From: an uncultured Tateyamaria sp.
GTDB lineage: Bacteria > Pseudomonadota > Alphaproteobacteria > Rhodobacterales > Rhodobacteraceae
NCBI RefSeq assembly: GCF_947503385.1
Contig: NZ_CANNDO010000005.1
Span: 227,062-291,061 of the forward strand
Direction of reading: 5' to 3'
Length of the DNA: 64,000 nt
Shown: one piece after another, positions 1 to 9,107 of the stretch
Layout of the letters: each line of letters begins with the position of its first letter
How positions within the stretch are numbered: position 1 is the stretch's first letter
Made by a program: the position numbers and the translations under genes
Notes under the pieces: model-generated
Seen by the model: the letters and a program-made list of their open reading frames with translations, nothing else
The model's database searches: none
What the model was told of the DNA's origin: nothing

Positions 1-118
1 GTCCAAGCAACAGGCAGATCAGATGTGTGCCGTCCTGCGCGGCCGCTTCTGCTGTTTCGGTTATGTTGGCGTCGGGCGTTTCGGTATCGAGGATAAAGAG
101 GATTGTGCGGCGCTGCAT
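1..118 (-). CDS. Universal stress protein, N-terminal fragment (runs off window)
   Basis: A reading frame on the minus strand begins with ATG at 118 and runs out of the window after 39 codons. It starts MQRRTILFILDTETPD, which resembles the first beta strand and loop of UspA-fold proteins. A purine-rich ribosome site (aaaggaag) precedes the ATG. The gene is divergent from cbpA, with a shared FNR-type site between them, matching the pattern of the other usp genes in this window. Only the first strand and helix are visible, so the family call is tentative. Confidence 0.5.
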   Translation of the reverse strand, partial: MQRRTILFILDTETPDANITETAEAAAQDGTHLICLLLG

Positions 119-198
119 GGCAAACTTCCTTTGGCATGGTATCCGGCAGCTGCGCCGGATCAATTGCACGCACCCTGCCGCATCGTGCCGTCGTCCAA

Positions 199-212
199 CT
201 GACAAAGATCAA
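199..212. promoter_or_regulatory. FNR/FixK-type box 1 (usp fragment / cbpA)
   Basis: The sequence CTGACAAAGATCAA matches TTGAY-N4-RTCAA with one mismatch in the first base. It lies 62 bases before the cbpA ATG and 81 bases before the divergent usp start. TGATAT near 237 is a plausible -10 at the spacing expected if the box is centred near -41.5 for cbpA. Confidence 0.6.
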
Positions 213-273
213 ACCCACGGGACGTTCCGGATGACATGATATCGCCAGACGAAAGCATCCGGACGGCGGACCA

Positions 274-1200
274 ATGGAATTCAGGGATTACTACAAGACG
301 TTGGGCGTCGCCCGAAACGCGGACGCCGAAGAGATCAAGAAGGCCTTTCGCAAGGCTGCCCGCAAGTATCACCCGGATATCAACGCGGGCCCGGAGGCCG
401 AGGCAAAGTTCAAGGACGTGAACGAAGCCTATGAAGTCCTGAAAGACCCAGAGCGCCGCGCGGCCTACGATCAACTTGGACAGGAACCGCTACGCGGCCA
501 AGGGCAATATCAGCCGCCCCCGGATTGGAACGGCGGCTTTTCGTTCTCTCAAAGCGGACCCCACGAGGGCGAGGCGTTCAGCGATTTTTTCGAGACCCTG
601 TTTCGGCGTGGCGCTGGTCCGACGTCCGGTGCGGGGGCGGCGCGCGGTCCCGACAGCCATGGCCGGATTGAAATCACGATTGAGGAAGCCTTTGAAGGTG
701 CCAAGCGGACGCTGAGCCTCAGATCGCCGGTTATTGGGCCAGACGGCACCGTATCGTTGCAGGACCGCACCGTTTCAGTGAACGTGCCCAGGGGCGTGGC
801 CGAAGGCCAACACATCAGGCTTGCGGGGCAGGGTGCGCCCGGTACAGGCGGTGCTGGCGATCTGTTTTTCGAAGTGGCCTTTGCCCCGCACCCGATCTAT
901 CGCCCTGACGGAAAGGATCTGTACCTCGATCTGCCCATCGCACCGTGGGAGGCAGCGCTTGGCAGCCACGTGACCATGCCCACACCTGACGGAAAGGTTG
1001 ATCTACGTATCCCCAAGAATGCGCGTGCCGGACAGAAAATGCGGCTCAAGGGCAAGGGGCTACCGGGGCATCCAAAGGGCGACATCTACGCCACGTTGAA
1101 AATCGTCAACCCAAAGGCTGACACAGCCGAGGCGCGCGCGTTTTTTGAGAATATGGCACAGCAGATGCCGTTCGATCCGCGCGCCCATCTAGGAGGTTAG
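274..1200 (+). CDS. cbpA: CbpA-type DnaJ co-chaperone
   Basis: 308 aa. The J domain occupies about residues 1-70, with the HPD signature (YHPDINAGPEAEAKF) that stimulates DnaK ATPase. A Gly/Phe-rich linker follows, then the two beta-sandwich client-binding domains of the DnaJ C-terminal family. The CxxCxGxG zinc fingers of true DnaJ are absent, which identifies the CbpA class. The next gene encodes a CbpM-like partner 3 bp downstream, the usual cbpA-cbpM arrangement. An FNR-type box upstream suggests induction at low oxygen. Confidence 0.9.
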   Translation: MEFRDYYKTLGVARNADAEEIKKAFRKAARKYHPDINAGPEAEAKFKDVNEAYEVLKDPERRAAYDQLGQEPLRGQGQYQPPPDWNGGFSFSQSGPHEGEAFSDFFETLFRRGAGPTSGAGAARGPDSHGRIEITIEEAFEGAKRTLSLRSPVIGPDGTVSLQDRTVSVNVPRGVAEGQHIRLAGQGAPGTGGAGDLFFEVAFAPHPIYRPDGKDLYLDLPIAPWEAALGSHVTMPTPDGKVDLRIPKNARAGQKMRLKGKGLPGHPKGDIYATLKIVNPKADTAEARAFFENMAQQMPFDPRAHLGG

Positions 1201-1203
1201 TTC

Positions 1204-1503
1204 ATGAAAAAGACAACCTTGCGCAGCGAAGTTGTAGATACGCTGTCCCTGCAGGACCTCTGCCGGTTTTGCCATGCGGACGAAGCATGGGTGATCGAGT
1301 TGGTCGAACACGGCGTTCTTGATCCTGTTGGCGGAACCAGCAGCAACTGGCGTTTCGTCGGCGAAAGCATCCGGCGCGCCAAAAAGGCGCGGCGCCTCAA
1401 CAGGGACTTGGGCGTGAATACCGCAGGCGTCGCTTTGGTTCTGGACCTGCTGGAAGAACGCGATGCGGTGATGCGGCGGCTGGCGCTCTATGAGACACCT
1501 TGA
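1204..1503 (+). CDS. cbpM: CbpM-like chaperone modulator
   Basis: 99 aa, MerR-like winged-helix fold in the style of CbpM (a short protein with an N-terminal LSLQDLCRFCHADEAWVIEL segment, then a central ARRLNRDLGVNTAGVALVLD helix). CbpM binds the J domain of CbpA and inhibits it. It starts 3 bp after cbpA, so the two are almost certainly co-transcribed. An aggaggt ribosome site overlaps the cbpA stop. The gene converges with arcC. Confidence 0.75.
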   Translation: MKKTTLRSEVVDTLSLQDLCRFCHADEAWVIELVEHGVLDPVGGTSSNWRFVGESIRRAKKARRLNRDLGVNTAGVALVLDLLEERDAVMRRLALYETP

Positions 1504-1508
1504 GCCGT

Positions 1509-2405
1509 TCAGGGTCTGAGGCTGATCCGGGTGCCTTTGGTGCCGTTCACCAACGCCCTGCAATCTGACAATTGGCCAATCGCGGCAAAGCCGCCTGTCG
1601 CCGTGGCAAAGTCACATGCGGCATCGACCTTTGGCCCCATGGATCCCGCAGGAAAGGACATTGCGGCCAGTTCCGAAGGCGTGGCCGTGCGAAGGATCGC
1701 CGCATTCGGGCCTCCCCAATCGGTAAACACGCCAGCCACGTCCGTCAGCATGAGGAACGCATCCGCGTTTACCTGACGCGCAAGAAGCCCACTTGCATGA
1801 TCCTTGTCGATAACGGCTTCTACACCGACCATCGTGCCGTCTGGTTTCTGAACAACGGGAATGCCGCCGCCGCCTGCGCAAATGACAATGACCTTCTGCT
1901 CAAGCAGCAAGTTGATCACATCCAGTTCCAAAATCCGTTTGGGCCGCGGGGATGGCACAGTGCGCCTCAGATACGCACCGTCCCTGCCGATGGTCCAACC
2001 GCGTTCGGCGCTTAGTTTTGCGGCCATGCGTTCTTCATAAACCGGTCCGATGAATTTTGTCGGGGTTTGAAACGCAGGATCGGCGGGATCGACTTCGATC
2101 TGGGTCAGAAGTGTCGCGTAGGTCGCGTCGGGCAAATGCGCGTTGTCCAATTCCTGTTGCAGGACATAGCCGATCATCCCTTCGGTCTCTGCCCCCAACA
2201 CGTCCAAAGGAAACGACCCGCCCTGCAAGGCCAGATAGCCAACCTGCGGGCCATTGCCGTGGGTGATGACAACCTCGTGGCCAGCATCCAGCAATTCAGA
2301 CAGTGACTGCGCCGCAATCCGTATACTGGCGCGCTGGCCCTCGGCAGTGAGTGTTTCATCACGTCTCAGCAGGGCGTTCCCGCCCAGAGCAACGACAATT
2401 CGCAT
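1509..2405 (-). CDS. arcC: Carbamate kinase
   Basis: 298 aa, amino-acid-kinase fold. It begins MRIVVALGGNALLRRDE, the carbamate kinase phosphate-binding GGNA signature, and contains the conserved HGNGPQVG and GGGGIPVV motifs. It converts carbamoyl phosphate plus ADP to ATP, ammonia and CO2, the energy-yielding last step of the arginine deiminase pathway. It is the last gene of the operon; its ATG abuts the arcB stop codon directly, indicating translational coupling. Confidence 0.95.
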   Translation of the reverse strand: MRIVVALGGNALLRRDETLTAEGQRASIRIAAQSLSELLDAGHEVVITHGNGPQVGYLALQGGSFPLDVLGAETEGMIGYVLQQELDNAHLPDATYATLLTQIEVDPADPAFQTPTKFIGPVYEERMAAKLSAERGWTIGRDGAYLRRTVPSPRPKRILELDVINLLLEQKVIVICAGGGGIPVVQKPDGTMVGVEAVIDKDHASGLLARQVNADAFLMLTDVAGVFTDWGGPNAAILRTATPSELAAMSFPAGSMGPKVDAACDFATATGGFAAIGQLSDCRALVNGTKGTRISLRP

Positions 2406-3407
2406 TCAGGACCCCAATGTTGCGACCAATACGGCCTTGATGGTGTGCATTCGGTTTTCTGCTTGGTCAAAGACGATGGAGGCCGGGCCTTCGAACACGT
2501 CCTCTGTAACCTCCATCGCATCCAGCCCAAAGGTATCGTGAATATGCCGACCCACCTCGGTTTCGGTATTATGGAACGCTGGCAGGCAGTGCATGAATTT
2601 GGCGTGTGGATTGCCGGTCATCGCCATGATATCCGCGTTCACCTGATACGGCGTCAGCAGCTTGATCCGCTCGGCCCAAACCTGTTCCGGCTCTCCCATG
2701 GAGACCCAGACATCGGTGTAGACAATGTCGCAGGCACGCACGCCCGCCTGCACATCTTCGGTCAAAAGAATGCGCGCGCCGGTGCGCCGGGCCTCGGTTC
2801 GGGCTTCGTCCACGATTGTCTGATCGGGCCACAGCGCCTCGGGGCCACACAGACGCACATCCATCCCCAGCTTGGCGGCCCCAATCAGGAGACTGTCGCC
2901 CATATTGTTGCCCGCGTCGCCCAGAAAACAGAACGCGATCTGGCTCAGAGGTTTGTCCACATGCTCTGTCATGGTCAGCACATCAGCGAGGATCTGCGTG
3001 GGATGAAACGCGTCCGTCAGTCCGTTGTAAACCGGCACGCCGGACCACTTTGCCAGCGTCTCCACGATGTCCTGACCAAAGCCGCGGTACTCAATCGCGT
3101 CATAGACCCTGCCCAGCACGCGCGCGGTGTCCTTGATGCTTTCTTTCTTGCCAATATGGCTGCCCGACGGCCCGAGATAGGTGACATGCGCGCCCTGATC
3201 GTGGGCGGCGACTTCGAATCCGACCCGCGTGCGGGTCGAATTCTTTTCGAAAATCAACGCGATTTCGCGACCCTTGAGTGTCTGCTGTTCCGTGCCCGCG
3301 TATTTTGCGGCCTTCAGATCCGCCGCGAGCTTTAGGAGAAATTTGATCTCTTGCGGGGTGAAATCCCGCAGCGAAAGGAAGGAACGGTTTTTGAGATTGA
3401 AGGCCAT
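2406..3407 (-). CDS. arcB: Catabolic ornithine carbamoyltransferase
   Basis: 333 aa. The carbamoyl-phosphate motif STRTRVGFE is near residue 57, the ornithine-site loop HCLPAFH near residue 270, and the C-terminal [20 protein letters not shown] matches the family. Length fits the roughly 335-aa catabolic ArcB type. It cleaves citrulline with phosphate to ornithine and carbamoyl phosphate. It lies 4 bp after arcA and directly before arcC, which identifies it as catabolic rather than biosynthetic argF. Confidence 0.93.
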   Translation of the reverse strand: MAFNLKNRSFLSLRDFTPQEIKFLLKLAADLKAAKYAGTEQQTLKGREIALIFEKNSTRTRVGFEVAAHDQGAHVTYLGPSGSHIGKKESIKDTARVLGRVYDAIEYRGFGQDIVETLAKWSGVPVYNGLTDAFHPTQILADVLTMTEHVDKPLSQIAFCFLGDAGNNMGDSLLIGAAKLGMDVRLCGPEALWPDQTIVDEARTEARRTGARILLTEDVQAGVRACDIVYTDVWVSMGEPEQVWAERIKLLTPYQVNADIMAMTGNPHAKFMHCLPAFHNTETEVGRHIHDTFGLDAMEVTEDVFEGPASIVFDQAENRMHTIKAVLVATLGS

Positions 3408-3411
3408 TGGG

Positions 3412-4635
3412 TCACTCCACCGGATCGCGTGACATGGGACAGGTCATGCAATGCCCACCGCCGCGTCCGCGGCCCAGCTCGGCCCCGCGGATGGTGATCA
3501 CTTCGATCCCGGCCTTGCGCAACAGCGTGTTGGTGTGGACGTTGCGGTCGTAGGCAACGACGACGCCGGGCTCCAGCGCAACGACATTGTTGCCATCGTC
3601 CCATTGCTCGCGTGCTTGTTCGAAACTGTCGCCGCCAGTGCCGATGATGTGCAGCCTGTCGATACCCAGGGCTTCTTGGACGACATCAAAGATATGGCCG
3701 GGGTCTTCGACCACCTTCAGCGCGTGTTTGTCATCAGGGTAGAGCGAGAAGCATCTGATCTGGTCCGCCACGTGCGTAAAACTGGTGACGATATCGCGGT
3801 CGCAGAACGAAAACACAGTGTCGAGATGCATGGCAGAGCGTGAGGCGGGCATCTGGCAGGCAATCACACGCTCTGCCACGTTCTGATCAAACAATGTGAC
3901 TGCCAGTTGCCCCACGGCCTGTGGCGTGCTGCGTTCGCCCATGCCAACCAGAACGCAACCATTGCCGATGGGCATCACGTCGCCACCCTCAAGCGTGGCG
4001 GGGCCAAAGTCCTGATCGGGGTTTCCCCACAGAACCCTTGCCTTGCCTGCAAAGCGCGTGTGAAACCGGTAAATGGCAGCGGCAATCAACGTCTCCTGCT
4101 GGCGCGCAGGCCAATGCATCGGGTTCAGTGTGACACCGCCATAGATCCAGCAGGATGTATCCCGCGTGAAAATGAGGTTGGGCAGCGGCGGCAGGACAAA
4201 GCCGTCGGGGCCAAGAAAACGGCCAAACATGCTGTGCGGCGCAAAGGGCAGATCGTTGGTGGTGATGCCACCCGTCAGGTAGCGCGTGAGTTCGGGGCTT
4301 GGCAGCGCGTCCAACCACGCGCGCAGTTCGGTCATCATACCGACACCGATATGATCTTCGGTGATCTTACGATCCAAGAGCCATTGCCGCGCGCGAGGAT
4401 CGTCCAGTATCTCGGTCAACAGGTCGTGCTGTTCCAGCACCTCGACACCGCGGTCACGCATCTTGTCGCAAAAAGCGAAATGATCCTTGCGGGCCTCGTC
4501 CACCCAAAACACATCATCAAAGAGTAACGCGTCGCAGTTGCTTGGGGTCAGCCTTTCGTGCGCAAGGCCGGGCCGTGACACCATGACGGTGCGCAGTTTA
4601 CCGACCTCTGAATATACGCCCAGCGGTGCGCTCAT
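3412..4635 (-). CDS. arcA: Arginine deiminase
   Basis: 407 aa, usual length for ArcA. The catalytic cysteine lies in [13 protein letters not shown] near residue 396; [12 protein letters not shown] and [16 protein letters not shown] are family motifs. It hydrolyses arginine to citrulline and ammonia. I start it at ATG 4635 ([15 protein letters not shown]), which overlaps the TGA of the upstream transporter gene by ATGA; a longer frame upstream has no family similarity. Ammonia release also serves acid resistance. Confidence 0.95.
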   Translation of the reverse strand: MSAPLGVYSEVGKLRTVMVSRPGLAHERLTPSNCDALLFDDVFWVDEARKDHFAFCDKMRDRGVEVLEQHDLLTEILDDPRARQWLLDRKITEDHIGVGMMTELRAWLDALPSPELTRYLTGGITTNDLPFAPHSMFGRFLGPDGFVLPPLPNLIFTRDTSCWIYGGVTLNPMHWPARQQETLIAAAIYRFHTRFAGKARVLWGNPDQDFGPATLEGGDVMPIGNGCVLVGMGERSTPQAVGQLAVTLFDQNVAERVIACQMPASRSAMHLDTVFSFCDRDIVTSFTHVADQIRCFSLYPDDKHALKVVEDPGHIFDVVQEALGIDRLHIIGTGGDSFEQAREQWDDGNNVVALEPGVVVAYDRNVHTNTLLRKAGIEVITIRGAELGRGRGGGHCMTCPMSRDPVE

Positions 4636-6077
4636 ATCATCACCGCCGCACTCAAGAGCGCCACAGAGATCAACGAAAGGATCACAAGCAGTGGCCACAC
4701 AAATCTGAGCCACGTGTGGTAGGGAACGCGCCCGATGGCCAGACCGCCGACTACCACGGCATAGGTCGGCGCGACCAGATTGGTGATGCCGATGGCGGTT
4801 TGAAACGCCGTCACCGCCAGATCACGGCTCACACCGGCAAAGTCCGACAACGGTGCCATGATCGGCATCGACAATACGGCAAGACCCGAGGTGGAGGGGA
4901 CGAGGAAACTCATCAACGCTTCGATCCCAAACAGCGCATTGATGAACGCGACGTCGGACATGCCACTGATCCACCCCTCGAATGTATGCAGGAAGGTGTC
5001 CGTAATGCGCCCTTGGTCCATGATGATCACGATGTCGCGCGCCAGCCCGATGACCAGTGCCACACCCAGAAGGTCCCGTGCGCCCTCAACAAACGCTTGG
5101 ACAAACGCCTTTTCACCCAGCCAGCCCAGCGTGCCGATAAGAATGGATGCGGCAAGAAACAGTGCGGACATTTCCGCCATCCACCAGCCTTGCGAGGACA
5201 CGCCCCAGACCATGACAACAAAGGTTGCCGCAAACAGGATCAGGATCACACTTTGCAGTCCCGAGAGCGTTTCACCGTCAAAGGCTGCGTGTTTCTGCAA
5301 AAAATGCGCTTCGTTTTCGGCTTTCATTTGCGCGACAAGTGAGCGCGTTGGATCAGCCCGCACCCGCGCGGCGTAGCGCATCACAAAGACAACTGCGGCA
5401 ATCCATGACAGGCCCAGGATGACGAGGCGCAAGGCCATCCCTTCGGTAAACGCGATACCCGCGGCGTTGGACGCGATTGCGGTGGAGAACGGGTTGATCG
5501 TGGAGCCGATCACACCCACGCCAGCGCCCAGCATGATGATCGCCACGCCGGTCAGTGCATCATAGCCCGCCGCGATCATGATCGGGATCAGCAGGACGTA
5601 AAAGGCAAGCGTTTCCTCGGCCATGCCGTATGTTGTGCCTCCTGCCGCGAACAAACCCATCATGATCGGGATCATCCATTTTTCGCGGCCTTCCATCTTG
5701 CGCATGGCTTGGGCCACGCCGGTATTGATGGCGCCCGTCGCGGTCACGACGCCCAAGAAACCGCCGACGATCAAAACAAACAGGGACACGTCGATGGCGT
5801 TGGCTTCGTAAGAGGCAGGATCGTAAAACCCCGCAATCGGAGCAAGCAGCACGTCAAAGAAACCCTGCGGTGCCGCCTCGACGGGGGCATAGGTGCCCGG
5901 CACGGGCACGTCCTTGGCCAATGTTGTGTTCGCGGCGCGTTCATATTCGCCTGCGGGAACGATCCAAGTCAGCGCCGCCATGGCAACGACCAGTGAAAAG
6001 AGAATGGTGTAGGCAGTCGGAAAACGGCTGGGTGTGACAGGCTTTGGATTGGGGCCGTCATGTGGTGGCATGACCAT
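4632..6077 (-). CDS. YfcC-family arginine/ornithine transporter (ArcD role)
   Basis: 481 aa with about 12 membrane segments. The YfcC/C4-dicarboxylate carrier (DcuC-like) type is indicated by the N-terminal [20 protein letters not shown] and a later [15 protein letters not shown] segment. It is not the APC-type ArcD of Pseudomonas. As first gene of the arc operon it most likely exchanges arginine for ornithine. I chose ATG 6077 because GGAGG sits 8 bases upstream; the frame is open further upstream without such a site. Confidence 0.85.
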   Translation of the reverse strand: MVMPPHDGPNPKPVTPSRFPTAYTILFSLVVAMAALTWIVPAGEYERAANTTLAKDVPVPGTYAPVEAAPQGFFDVLLAPIAGFYDPASYEANAIDVSLFVLIVGGFLGVVTATGAINTGVAQAMRKMEGREKWMIPIMMGLFAAGGTTYGMAEETLAFYVLLIPIMIAAGYDALTGVAIIMLGAGVGVIGSTINPFSTAIASNAAGIAFTEGMALRLVILGLSWIAAVVFVMRYAARVRADPTRSLVAQMKAENEAHFLQKHAAFDGETLSGLQSVILILFAATFVVMVWGVSSQGWWMAEMSALFLAASILIGTLGWLGEKAFVQAFVEGARDLLGVALVIGLARDIVIIMDQGRITDTFLHTFEGWISGMSDVAFINALFGIEALMSFLVPSTSGLAVLSMPIMAPLSDFAGVSRDLAVTAFQTAIGITNLVAPTYAVVVGGLAIGRVPYHTWLRFVWPLLVILSLISVALLSAAVMI

Positions 6078-6138
6078 TTGAAGTGCCTCCCTGATGGACG
6101 CAGTTTCCGTGATCATGGGGAAGATTTGGCAAGACGGA

Positions 6139-6152
6139 TTGAGATTGCTCAA
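6139..6152. promoter_or_regulatory. FNR/FixK-type box 2 (arc operon)
   Basis: TTGAGATTGCTCAA is a perfect inverted repeat (arms TTGAG/CTCAA, 4-base spacer) lying 62 bases before the start codon of the transporter-arcABC operon. Anaerobic induction of arc operons by FNR-family proteins (Anr in Pseudomonas) is well known, which supports this site. Confidence 0.7.
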
Positions 6153-6171
6153 TCACCTGCCTCGGCTGGCA

Positions 6172-6825
6172 CTACTTTTTCATTCGGTGTTTGTACTTCC
6201 GATAGAGCCGTTGGTTCATCTCGATAAACTGCCCCAGTCCACGCCCAAGCAGCCCGGCGGCGTTGCTGCGCAAGTAATAGTAGCCTGTCAGGCTGGCGAT
6301 GAGCCCGCCAAAAGCATCAACAATCAGATCACCCATCGTGTCGTTCAGACCGGATTTCTGCATGTTCAGCCCAAAGGAGAGGTCCATGGTGAACTCGAAA
6401 ATCTCCCAGATTGCGCCGACCGTCATGGCGACACAAAAGCTGATGAACGCGATGGCGGACGGCGGTGCCGCGAGGCGGTCGCCTTCAAACAGCATAAAGA
6501 CGAACAGGAACCCTGTCAGGCCAAAGCCTATCGCCGAAAGGCCATGCAGGGCGATGTCCCACCACCAGAGGCGTTCGTAAAAATCGAACGCTTCACCCAG
6601 AAAGATGGACGCAAAGAAGAACAGGGTTGTGAACATCAAAAACGGCAATGGCAGGGTCAGGGACCAGCGCGCCGCAAGAAGTGGTGGAACGAGGGATAAG
6701 GCGAGCGTGGCAAAGCTGACGAAGGCCAAGGACCAGCGTGACAGCCCAAGGGAAATCACAGCCGTGCTCAAGAGCAGCGCCCAGATGACCAACATGATGG
6801 CCCCGCTGTCCCTGATCAGTTTCAC
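6172..6825 (-). CDS. DUF2238/YjdF-like integral membrane protein
   Basis: 217 aa with roughly six to seven hydrophobic helices. The LWWWDIALHGLSAIGFG and GAIWEIFEFTMD segments, with an acidic patch between helices and NDTMGDLIVDAFGG near the end, resemble the YjdF/DUF2238 family. Biochemical function of the family is unknown. It lies upstream of the arc operon on the same strand, but the FNR-type site between them implies a separate promoter for arc. It is divergent from the endonuclease-like gene, with 47 bp between. Confidence 0.6.
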   Translation of the reverse strand: MKLIRDSGAIMLVIWALLLSTAVISLGLSRWSLAFVSFATLALSLVPPLLAARWSLTLPLPFLMFTTLFFFASIFLGEAFDFYERLWWWDIALHGLSAIGFGLTGFLFVFMLFEGDRLAAPPSAIAFISFCVAMTVGAIWEIFEFTMDLSFGLNMQKSGLNDTMGDLIVDAFGGLIASLTGYYYLRSNAAGLLGRGLGQFIEMNQRLYRKYKHRMKK

Positions 6826-6872
6826 AGGCGGTTTTCTGTGGCAGTGTTAGAATCGGGCATGGAAATTCCTAT

Positions 6873-7586
6873 ATGCTGTTTATGCAGGAAACTCAGATAC
6901 GCGTTGTAAGCTATAACATGCGCAAGGCCCGCGGCCTTGACCAGATGCGCAAGCCTGAGCGCATCATTCAGGTGATCAACGGCCTGAAGGCAGATATCGT
7001 GGTGCTGCAAGAGGCGGACAAACGACTGGGTGCGCGCCCGTCGGCTCTGCCGCCGCAGATGATCGAAGCCGACACAGATTTTGCATTGGTGGATGTGTCC
7101 CTCAATGACGTGAGCATTGGGTGGCATGGCAACGCCGTATTGGCGCGCAAGGGTCTTGATGTGTGCAATGTGGACAGACTGGATTTGCCGGGGCTGGAGC
7201 CGCGTGGAGCTGTCCGGGTTCAGCTTGATGTGGGCGCCGGGCTGACCGTCGTTGCGGCGCATCTGGGTCTGCGCAGGCGCGACCGGCGCGCGCAACTCGC
7301 CAAGCTGAACAAGGACACGTCCCAAGACACACATTGCGTGATCGCGGGCGATTTCAACGAATGGTCCACAACCAAAGGGTTCGAACCCTTGGCGGCGCGG
7401 TTTGATACATACAGTCCTGGACGGTCGTTCCATGCGCGCCGCCCCATCGCCGGGCTTGACCGTTTTGCCCTGACCACGGGCGTCACGCTGCGCGATGCGG
7501 GCGTTGATCAAAGCCCGCTGGCGCGTGTTGCGTCGGACCATCTGCCGATCTGGTCCGACATAACAATCCCTGCCGCTACTTGCTGA
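6873..7586 (+). CDS. Endonuclease/exonuclease/phosphatase family protein
   Basis: 237 aa. Contains the metal-dependent EEP fold landmarks: VVLQEAD (Glu ligand), HGNAVLARKG, AAHLGL, GDFNEW and C-terminal SDHLPIWSDI. Members cleave phosphodiesters in nucleic acids, lipids or inositol phosphates, so the substrate is not predictable. No signal peptide is seen. The start could be ATG 6873 or, four codons later, 6885. The end overlaps the convergent usp gene by 11 bp. Confidence 0.8.
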   Translation: MLFMQETQIRVVSYNMRKARGLDQMRKPERIIQVINGLKADIVVLQEADKRLGARPSALPPQMIEADTDFALVDVSLNDVSIGWHGNAVLARKGLDVCNVDRLDLPGLEPRGAVRVQLDVGAGLTVVAAHLGLRRRDRRAQLAKLNKDTSQDTHCVIAGDFNEWSTTKGFEPLAARFDTYSPGRSFHARRPIAGLDRFALTTGVTLRDAGVDQSPLARVASDHLPIWSDITIPAATC

Positions 7587-8415
7587 ACAAAACCGGCAGT
7601 TTCTGATCCCGCAGCAACGCGTAGGTTGTGGCACCCAAGACAAAGTCATAGGCGCGGGAATGGCCAAAAGCGCCCGTGACAATCAGGTCCGCGCCTTTTT
7701 CAAATGCGGCCGTTTGCAACACATCCGCGATGCTGTCGCCCATCGGATCACGATGTTCCAGCGTTGGTTTAAGACCGTGCCGCGCGTACATTTCCGCCAT
7801 ATCGATGGCGTCAGAATCCTTGAACGCGTCCTGCGGCCCGTTTCCGACGCGCAGAACCGTCAGTGTTGCGCCGTCATCGGCAAGACCAAGCATATCGTGC
7901 GCCGCGCGCGCGGCTTCGCGGGTGTCACTCCAACCCAGCAGGATGTTCGCGCCGATTTCGGGTCCGGTGTAATCCAGCGGCACCACGATCACGGGCCGCC
8001 CGCTTTCGCGAATGACTTGGGTTTGCGCGTGCCGTTGATCATAGCGGTCGCTGTTTTTGTCCTCGTGCGCCATGATGACCAAGTCGGCGGCCCGCGCGCT
8101 TTCTATCATGCGCTCGCTGGCGGATTGCGCCTCAGCCCGGACCAGACGGAATTCGCTGACGAACGCTTCGGGACCTGTGTGCTTTTCGAAAATGCCTTTG
8201 ATCGCCTCGGCTTCTTCCTTTTGGCTTTCATTGAACGATGCAAAGGCCGTGTCAGGAATATGCATGGCGATGCCCGGATAGACGACCAACGCTTCAATCG
8301 TGTGTAGGCCAATCAGATGCGCGCCGTGTTTGCGTGCCAGCGGCACCGCCACTTTCAGAAGTGTGTGCGCATGATCAGGAGTGGTGAGGCAGACCAGAAT
8401 TGTCTTGGGGGACAT
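7576..8415 (-). CDS. Universal stress protein, tandem UspA domains
   Basis: 279 aa, two UspA domains in tandem (first about 1-145, second about 150-279). The first begins KTILVCLTTPDHAH; the second ends with GADLIVTGAFGHSRAYDFVLG, a GxxGxxG-like nucleotide loop. Such proteins bind ATP or AMP and are induced in growth arrest. It lies 58 bp downstream of hsp20 on the same strand and is probably co-transcribed from the FNR-type promoter upstream of hsp20. Confidence 0.88.
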   Translation of the reverse strand: MSPKTILVCLTTPDHAHTLLKVAVPLARKHGAHLIGLHTIEALVVYPGIAMHIPDTAFASFNESQKEEAEAIKGIFEKHTGPEAFVSEFRLVRAEAQSASERMIESARAADLVIMAHEDKNSDRYDQRHAQTQVIRESGRPVIVVPLDYTGPEIGANILLGWSDTREAARAAHDMLGLADDGATLTVLRVGNGPQDAFKDSDAIDMAEMYARHGLKPTLEHRDPMGDSIADVLQTAAFEKGADLIVTGAFGHSRAYDFVLGATTYALLRDQKLPVLFSK

Positions 8416-8473
8416 GGCTTTGTTCCTTTGAACTTTGGCAGTGCCGGGGCGCGTGGCCGCGCCCGGGCTGTCG

Positions 8474-8959
8474 TTACGCTTTCTTAATGTCGATTTTCTG
8501 CACGGCGGCTTGGACCGTTTCAGGTTTTGCGATGCTGAGCGTCAGTACCCCGTCTGCGAAATCGGCTGTTACGGCACCTTCTTCGGGCGCAAAGCCAAGC
8601 GGGATTTGACGGCGAAAACTGCCGTAACGCCGCTCGATCAGATGATAGCCGCCCTCTTTTTCTTCGTGATCCGCGCTTTTTTCGCCCTTCAGAATCAGCG
8701 TTTCACCCGACACGGTGACATCCAGATCGTCTTCTTTGACGCCGGGCACCTCTGCGGTGACTTTCACCGTGTCGTCCGTCTCGACCACGTCGATCGCGGG
8801 AAAGGACGGACCGGCAAAAGAGGATGCCCCGTCTTCGTTTTGCATCGGAAAGCCAACTTTGAATTGGTCCAGAAGACGGTTCATTTCCCGTTGCAGCGAT
8901 GGAAACAGAGCCGTTTCGCGGTTTGGTCGGTTGGTTTGAGGAAGCGTTTGCCGTGACAT
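8474..8959 (-). CDS. Hsp20/alpha-crystallin small heat-shock protein
   Basis: 161 aa. N-terminal arm about residues 1-50; the alpha-crystallin domain runs from PAIDVVETDDTVKVTAEVPG to ADGVLTLSIAKPE; short C-terminal tail QKIDIKKA carries the IxI/V-type motif. It is an ATP-independent holdase for unfolding proteins. The start has an aaaggaga ribosome site. Upstream, FNR-type box 3 lies 73 bases away and TATTCA near 9005-9010 is a plausible -10. Confidence 0.92.
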   Translation of the reverse strand: MSRQTLPQTNRPNRETALFPSLQREMNRLLDQFKVGFPMQNEDGASSFAGPSFPAIDVVETDDTVKVTAEVPGVKEDDLDVTVSGETLILKGEKSADHEEKEGGYHLIERRYGSFRRQIPLGFAPEEGAVTADFADGVLTLSIAKPETVQAAVQKIDIKKA

Positions 8960-9031
8960 TTTCGGTCTCCTTTCAGTGCAGCCGACACGGAATGTGTCTG
9001 GTGTTGAATATCAGTGCGCAGACAGAACCGA

Positions 9032-9045
9032 TTGATCCCGATCAA
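9032..9045. promoter_or_regulatory. FNR/FixK-type box 3 (hsp20 / polymer-forming protein)
   Basis: TTGATCCCGATCAA matches the FNR consensus TTGAT-N4-ATCAA exactly. It sits between divergent hsp20 (73 bases away) and the gene starting at 9108 (63 bases away), so it could serve both. Confidence 0.75.
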
Positions 9046-9107
9046 CCGGAGCAGCGGCGGTTGGGGTAGCTCATTGAGGCAACACAGCACTCAAAGAGAG
9101 GCCAAAG

